This document shows, piece after piece, positions 5,034 through 7,056 of a stretch of DNA of 7,056 nt. Positions within the stretch are counted from its first letter, which is position 1, and the number at the start of each line of letters is the position of its first letter. The notes under the pieces are model-generated. The model saw only the letters and a program-made list of their open reading frames with translations, was not told where the DNA came from and did not search any database. The translations under genes were made by a program, and so were the position numbers. Origin of the DNA: Methanomassiliicoccaceae archaeon UBA113 (GTDB lineage Archaea; Thermoplasmatota; Thermoplasmata; Methanomassiliicoccales; Methanomethylophilaceae); assembly GCA_002506175.1 (NCBI GenBank), contig DAXB01000063.1, forward strand, positions 1-7,056, written 5' to 3'.

Positions 5034-6266
5034 ATGATTGAGAGGAAAATCTACGGACAGATTCTCCGCAGCATTTCATTACGCCCCGTGACACTAATCA
5101 CCGGGGCCCGTCAGGTTGGAAAAACCACATTATGCCTTAAATTGAGAGATGAAAAAGGATACAACTACACATCTCTGAGAGACAAGGACGAAAGGGCACT
5201 GGCCAGAAAAGATCCGAACATGTTTCTCCAGATGCATCCCGCTCCACTCATCATCGATGAGGTTCAATATGCCCCTGCCCTCCTCGAAAGCATAGAATCT
5301 GTAGTGGATCGCACCAAAGTGAATGGGGAAGAGAACAAAGGATTGTACGTCCTCACTGGAAGCCAGGCATACAAACTCATGGACGGGGTCACTGACTCTC
5401 TTGCGGGAAGAATATCTGTGATACATATGTCCCCTCTCAGCCTCAGCGAAATCCTGAAAAGGGAAGAGGAGCAATTCAAAATCGATATACCTCATAACAT
5501 AAAACGTTCCTCAGAAGTGACGATTGCCCCTCTCGAGTTCTTCAACAGATTGATAAGAGGAACCTATCCGGAACCTGAAGTCGAAAAAGAACTGACCGCC
5601 CAGGAGTTTTATTCGGATTATATGGAAACATACATCGACAGAGACGTATCTGAGATCATCAATGTCAGAAACAAGGACAAATTCCATTCCTTCATGCAGC
5701 TTCTCGCTTCACTGACAGGACAGGAGCTCAATTATGAACGCATCGCTTCGGATGTAGGCATAAACGGAAAGACAGTGAAGGAATGGATCTCGGTACTCAT
5801 AGCCGGAGACATCATACATCTCCTTCAGCCGTACTCCGACCGCTCCACATCCAAACGCATCGTGAAAAGACCCAAGATCTATTTCTGGGACACGGGACTG
5901 GCGTGCTACCTGGCCAGAGTCTTGGATGCACAGAGCCTTGTAGCGGGATACCTCAAAGGACCCATGGTCGAGACATTCATGGTCAACGAGATAATCAAGA
6001 CCTACCGCAATGCAAGGATGGATTCTCCGCTTTACTATTATCGTGACAGCAATAATGTCGAGATCGACCTTGTCATGTTGAAAGAAGGAAGCTTGTCCCT
6101 GATAGAGTGCAAATCCGGAACGGAGTTCGGATGGGATGACATCAAAGCCATGGCGAGAGGGATCCCGTCGCAATATCCGATCGAGGGAAAATGCATCATC
6201 TGCCTGGCAGAGAAAGCATATCCTCTGGAGAACGGCATCTACGCTTTACCGATTACTGCAATCTGA
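5034..6266 (+). CDS. AAA_14/DUF4143-type ATPase with nuclease-like C-terminal domain
   Basis: From the ATG at 5034 the protein has 410 residues, a normal full length for this family. The N-terminal P-loop domain shows Walker A GARQVGKT (24-31), Walker B LIIDEVQ (72-78) and the sensor-like segment LTGSQ (107-111), followed by LAGR and a PLSLSEIL segment typical of the group. The C-terminal DUF4143 region includes FWDTGLACYLAR and then VEIDLV (Glu343, Asp345) and LIECKSG (Glu358, Lys360). This is the E/D...D...ExK pattern of a PD-(D/E)xK nuclease-like fold. The family is abundant in bacteria and archaea, and its biological role is poorly established. An in-frame ATG at 4974 would add 20 residues. 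I prefer 5034 because family members begin near MIERKIY, GTGAT lies seven bases upstream, and the TATA box is about 27 bases upstream. No partner gene is visible. It ends in TGA. Confidence 0.88.
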   Translation: MIERKIYGQILRSISLRPVTLITGARQVGKTTLCLKLRDEKGYNYTSLRDKDERALARKDPNMFLQMHPAPLIIDEVQYAPALLESIESVVDRTKVNGEENKGLYVLTGSQAYKLMDGVTDSLAGRISVIHMSPLSLSEILKREEEQFKIDIPHNIKRSSEVTIAPLEFFNRLIRGTYPEPEVEKELTAQEFYSDYMETYIDRDVSEIINVRNKDKFHSFMQLLASLTGQELNYERIASDVGINGKTVKEWISVLIAGDIIHLLQPYSDRSTSKRIVKRPKIYFWDTGLACYLARVLDAQSLVAGYLKGPMVETFMVNEIIKTYRNARMDSPLYYYRDSNNVEIDLVMLKEGSLSLIECKSGTEFGWDDIKAMARGIPSQYPIEGKCIICLAEKAYPLENGIYALPITAI

Positions 6267-6336
6267 TGACTTGTTGCTAACACGAACGTACAATACCGCC
6301 TAGCATGCGTATGCATCCCGCTGTGCTCGTACAATA

Positions 6337-6394
6337 GGCTCAAGCTGATCTGAGAAACCATTTCGGGGGAATATTCCCCCGTACCTTCTGAATC
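6337..6394 (+). repeat. Dispersed hairpin element, copy B (3' of the first ATPase gene)
   Basis: This is the second copy of the element at 161-215, in the same orientation and also 3' of a plus-strand gene. The leader GGCTCAAGCTGATCTGAGAA, then ACCATTT, precedes the stem CGGGGGAAT/ATTCCCCCG (6364-6381), a perfect 18-base palindrome. GAATC occurs ten bases past the C-run, as in copy A. The loop sequence differs while the stem is kept, which points to selection on structure. Confidence 0.6.
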
Positions 6395-6452
6395 GATTCA
6401 TATTATCCATTAAATTCTACTATTTCAGAATTAATAACTATAAATCTTAATT

Positions 6453-6472
6453 ATTTCTGAAATATCAGAAAT
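6453..6472. promoter_or_regulatory. Perfect 8-4-8 palindrome, probable operator of the second ATPase gene
   Basis: ATTTCTGA and TCAGAAAT are perfect inverted arms around AATA, directly abutting the TATA box at 6472-6480. A degenerate half-site (ATTTCAGA, one mismatch) lies at 6422-6429. The spacing suits a dimeric repressor that blocks TFB/TBP binding. The binding protein is unknown. Confidence 0.5.
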
Positions 6473-6480
6473 TTTTAATA
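6472..6480 (+). promoter_or_regulatory. TATA box of the second ATPase gene
   Basis: TTTTTAATA is centred about 26 bases before the ATG at 6502, consistent with a leaderless transcript. There is no Shine-Dalgarno sequence before the start codon. Confidence 0.5.
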
Positions 6481-6501
6481 CATGCCCCGCATCGTCATAT
6501 C

Positions 6502-7056
6502 ATGAATATCATCCGCGAAGACTACCTCGCCACACTTCATTCCGCAAAGGATATGCCAAGCACAGTGAAGGTTCTGACCGGTATGAGACGCACAGGGAAG
6601 ACGACTGTCCTCGAACAATATCTGCACCGCCTTCTCTCAGACGGTATCGATGAAAAAATGATATTCCATATGAATCTGGACCTCCAGGTGAAAGAACCGG
6701 ATATAGAATGGTTGGAAGCTCAGATCGCCCCCGTACTGAAAAAACAAGGTATGCATTACATCCTGATTGATGAGATACAGGATGTGAACGGATGGGAAAG
6801 ACTGGTATCGATGCTTGTCGCAAGAGGGGACTGCGACATCTACATCACCGGATCCAACTCCAGGATGCTGTCCTCGGAACTCTCCACTAAACTGTCTGGA
6901 AGATACATCGAGATCGACATCCTGCCTCTGTCGTTCCGCGAGTATCTGCAGATGCATCCCGGCGATGAATACCAAAGATTGAGCGAATTCATGAAATGCG
7001 GATCGCTTCCGATGATAGATCCCGACAGGGAAGATGACATATGCAGGTATCAGTCC
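6502..7056 (+). CDS. N-terminal part of a second AAA_14-type ATPase (3' end outside window)
   Basis: The frame stays open for 185 codons from the ATG at 6502 to the window end. Walker A is GMRRTGKT (27-34), Walker B is LIDEIQ (88-93), and the sensor-like segment is ITGSNSRMLSSE (115-126), followed by LSGRY (131-135) and PLSFREYL. These are hallmarks of AAA_14 ATPases that usually carry a C-terminal DUF4143 domain, expected beyond the window. Full members are about 400 residues, so a little under half is seen. The GMRRTGKT-type P-loop and TGSNS sensor differ from the GARQVGKT/TGSQ pattern of the ATPase 235 bases upstream. The two are therefore different subfamilies, not a recent tandem duplication. 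The gene has its own TATA box and operator-like palindrome. The function is not established. Confidence 0.85.
   Translation, partial: MNIIREDYLATLHSAKDMPSTVKVLTGMRRTGKTTVLEQYLHRLLSDGIDEKMIFHMNLDLQVKEPDIEWLEAQIAPVLKKQGMHYILIDEIQDVNGWERLVSMLVARGDCDIYITGSNSRMLSSELSTKLSGRYIEIDILPLSFREYLQMHPGDEYQRLSEFMKCGSLPMIDPDREDDICRYQS

Noticed and set aside
6287..6336. Nine-base direct repeat CGTACAATA at 6287-6295 and 6328-6336
   Set aside because: Only two copies, no further symmetry, and no link to a gene start. It could be chance and is not enough for an attachment site or array.

Overview
The window looks like chromosomal DNA from a methylotrophic methanogenic archaeon. My best guess is a member of the Methanomassiliicoccales (Methanomethylophilaceae type), inferred from gene content rather than from a marker gene. 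The evidence is a methylamine-type corrinoid methyltransferase with its corrinoid protein, archaeal TATA boxes in AT-rich spacers, Shine-Dalgarno sequences of the GGTGA/AAGGAG kind, several apparently leaderless genes, an Lrp/AsnC-type regulator and two DUF4143-type ATPases. None of the six visible stop codons of confidently called genes is TAG (five TGA, one TAA). That fits, without proving, a pyrrolysine-coding organism.

Layout. Positions 1-155 hold the C-terminal end of a membrane transporter, probably an APC-type permease. Positions 156-463 are a regulatory spacer with a hairpin repeat, an AT-rich cluster of palindromes that includes a perfect 7-1-7 Fur-box-like sequence, and a TATA box. 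Positions 464-1036 encode a small protein with about six membrane segments and no recognised family. After a second AT-rich promoter region come an MttB-superfamily methyltransferase without a pyrrolysine codon (1295-2749) and its overlapping corrinoid protein (2749-3417). A strong hairpin separates these from an Lrp/AsnC-like regulator (3488-4165). A TerB-like protein lies on the minus strand (4349-4774) and ends in a textbook hairpin-plus-T-tract terminator. The right third has a complete AAA_14/DUF4143 ATPase (5034-6266), a second copy of the hairpin repeat, a perfect operator-like palindrome, and the N-terminal part of a second, different ATPase of the same broad type (6502 to the window end).

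How the genes may work together (inference). The permease, small membrane protein, methyltransferase, corrinoid protein and regulator form a plausible uptake and demethylation module for a methylated amine. Because the methyltransferase lacks pyrrolysine, glycine betaine or another quaternary amine is a better guess than trimethylamine. The methyl group would pass to the corrinoid protein and then to coenzyme M through a methylcorrinoid:CoM methyltransferase and a RamA-type activator that are not in this window. The TerB-like gene and the two ATPases look like independently transcribed accessory genes, each with a TATA box about 27 bases before its start codon, as in leaderless transcripts.
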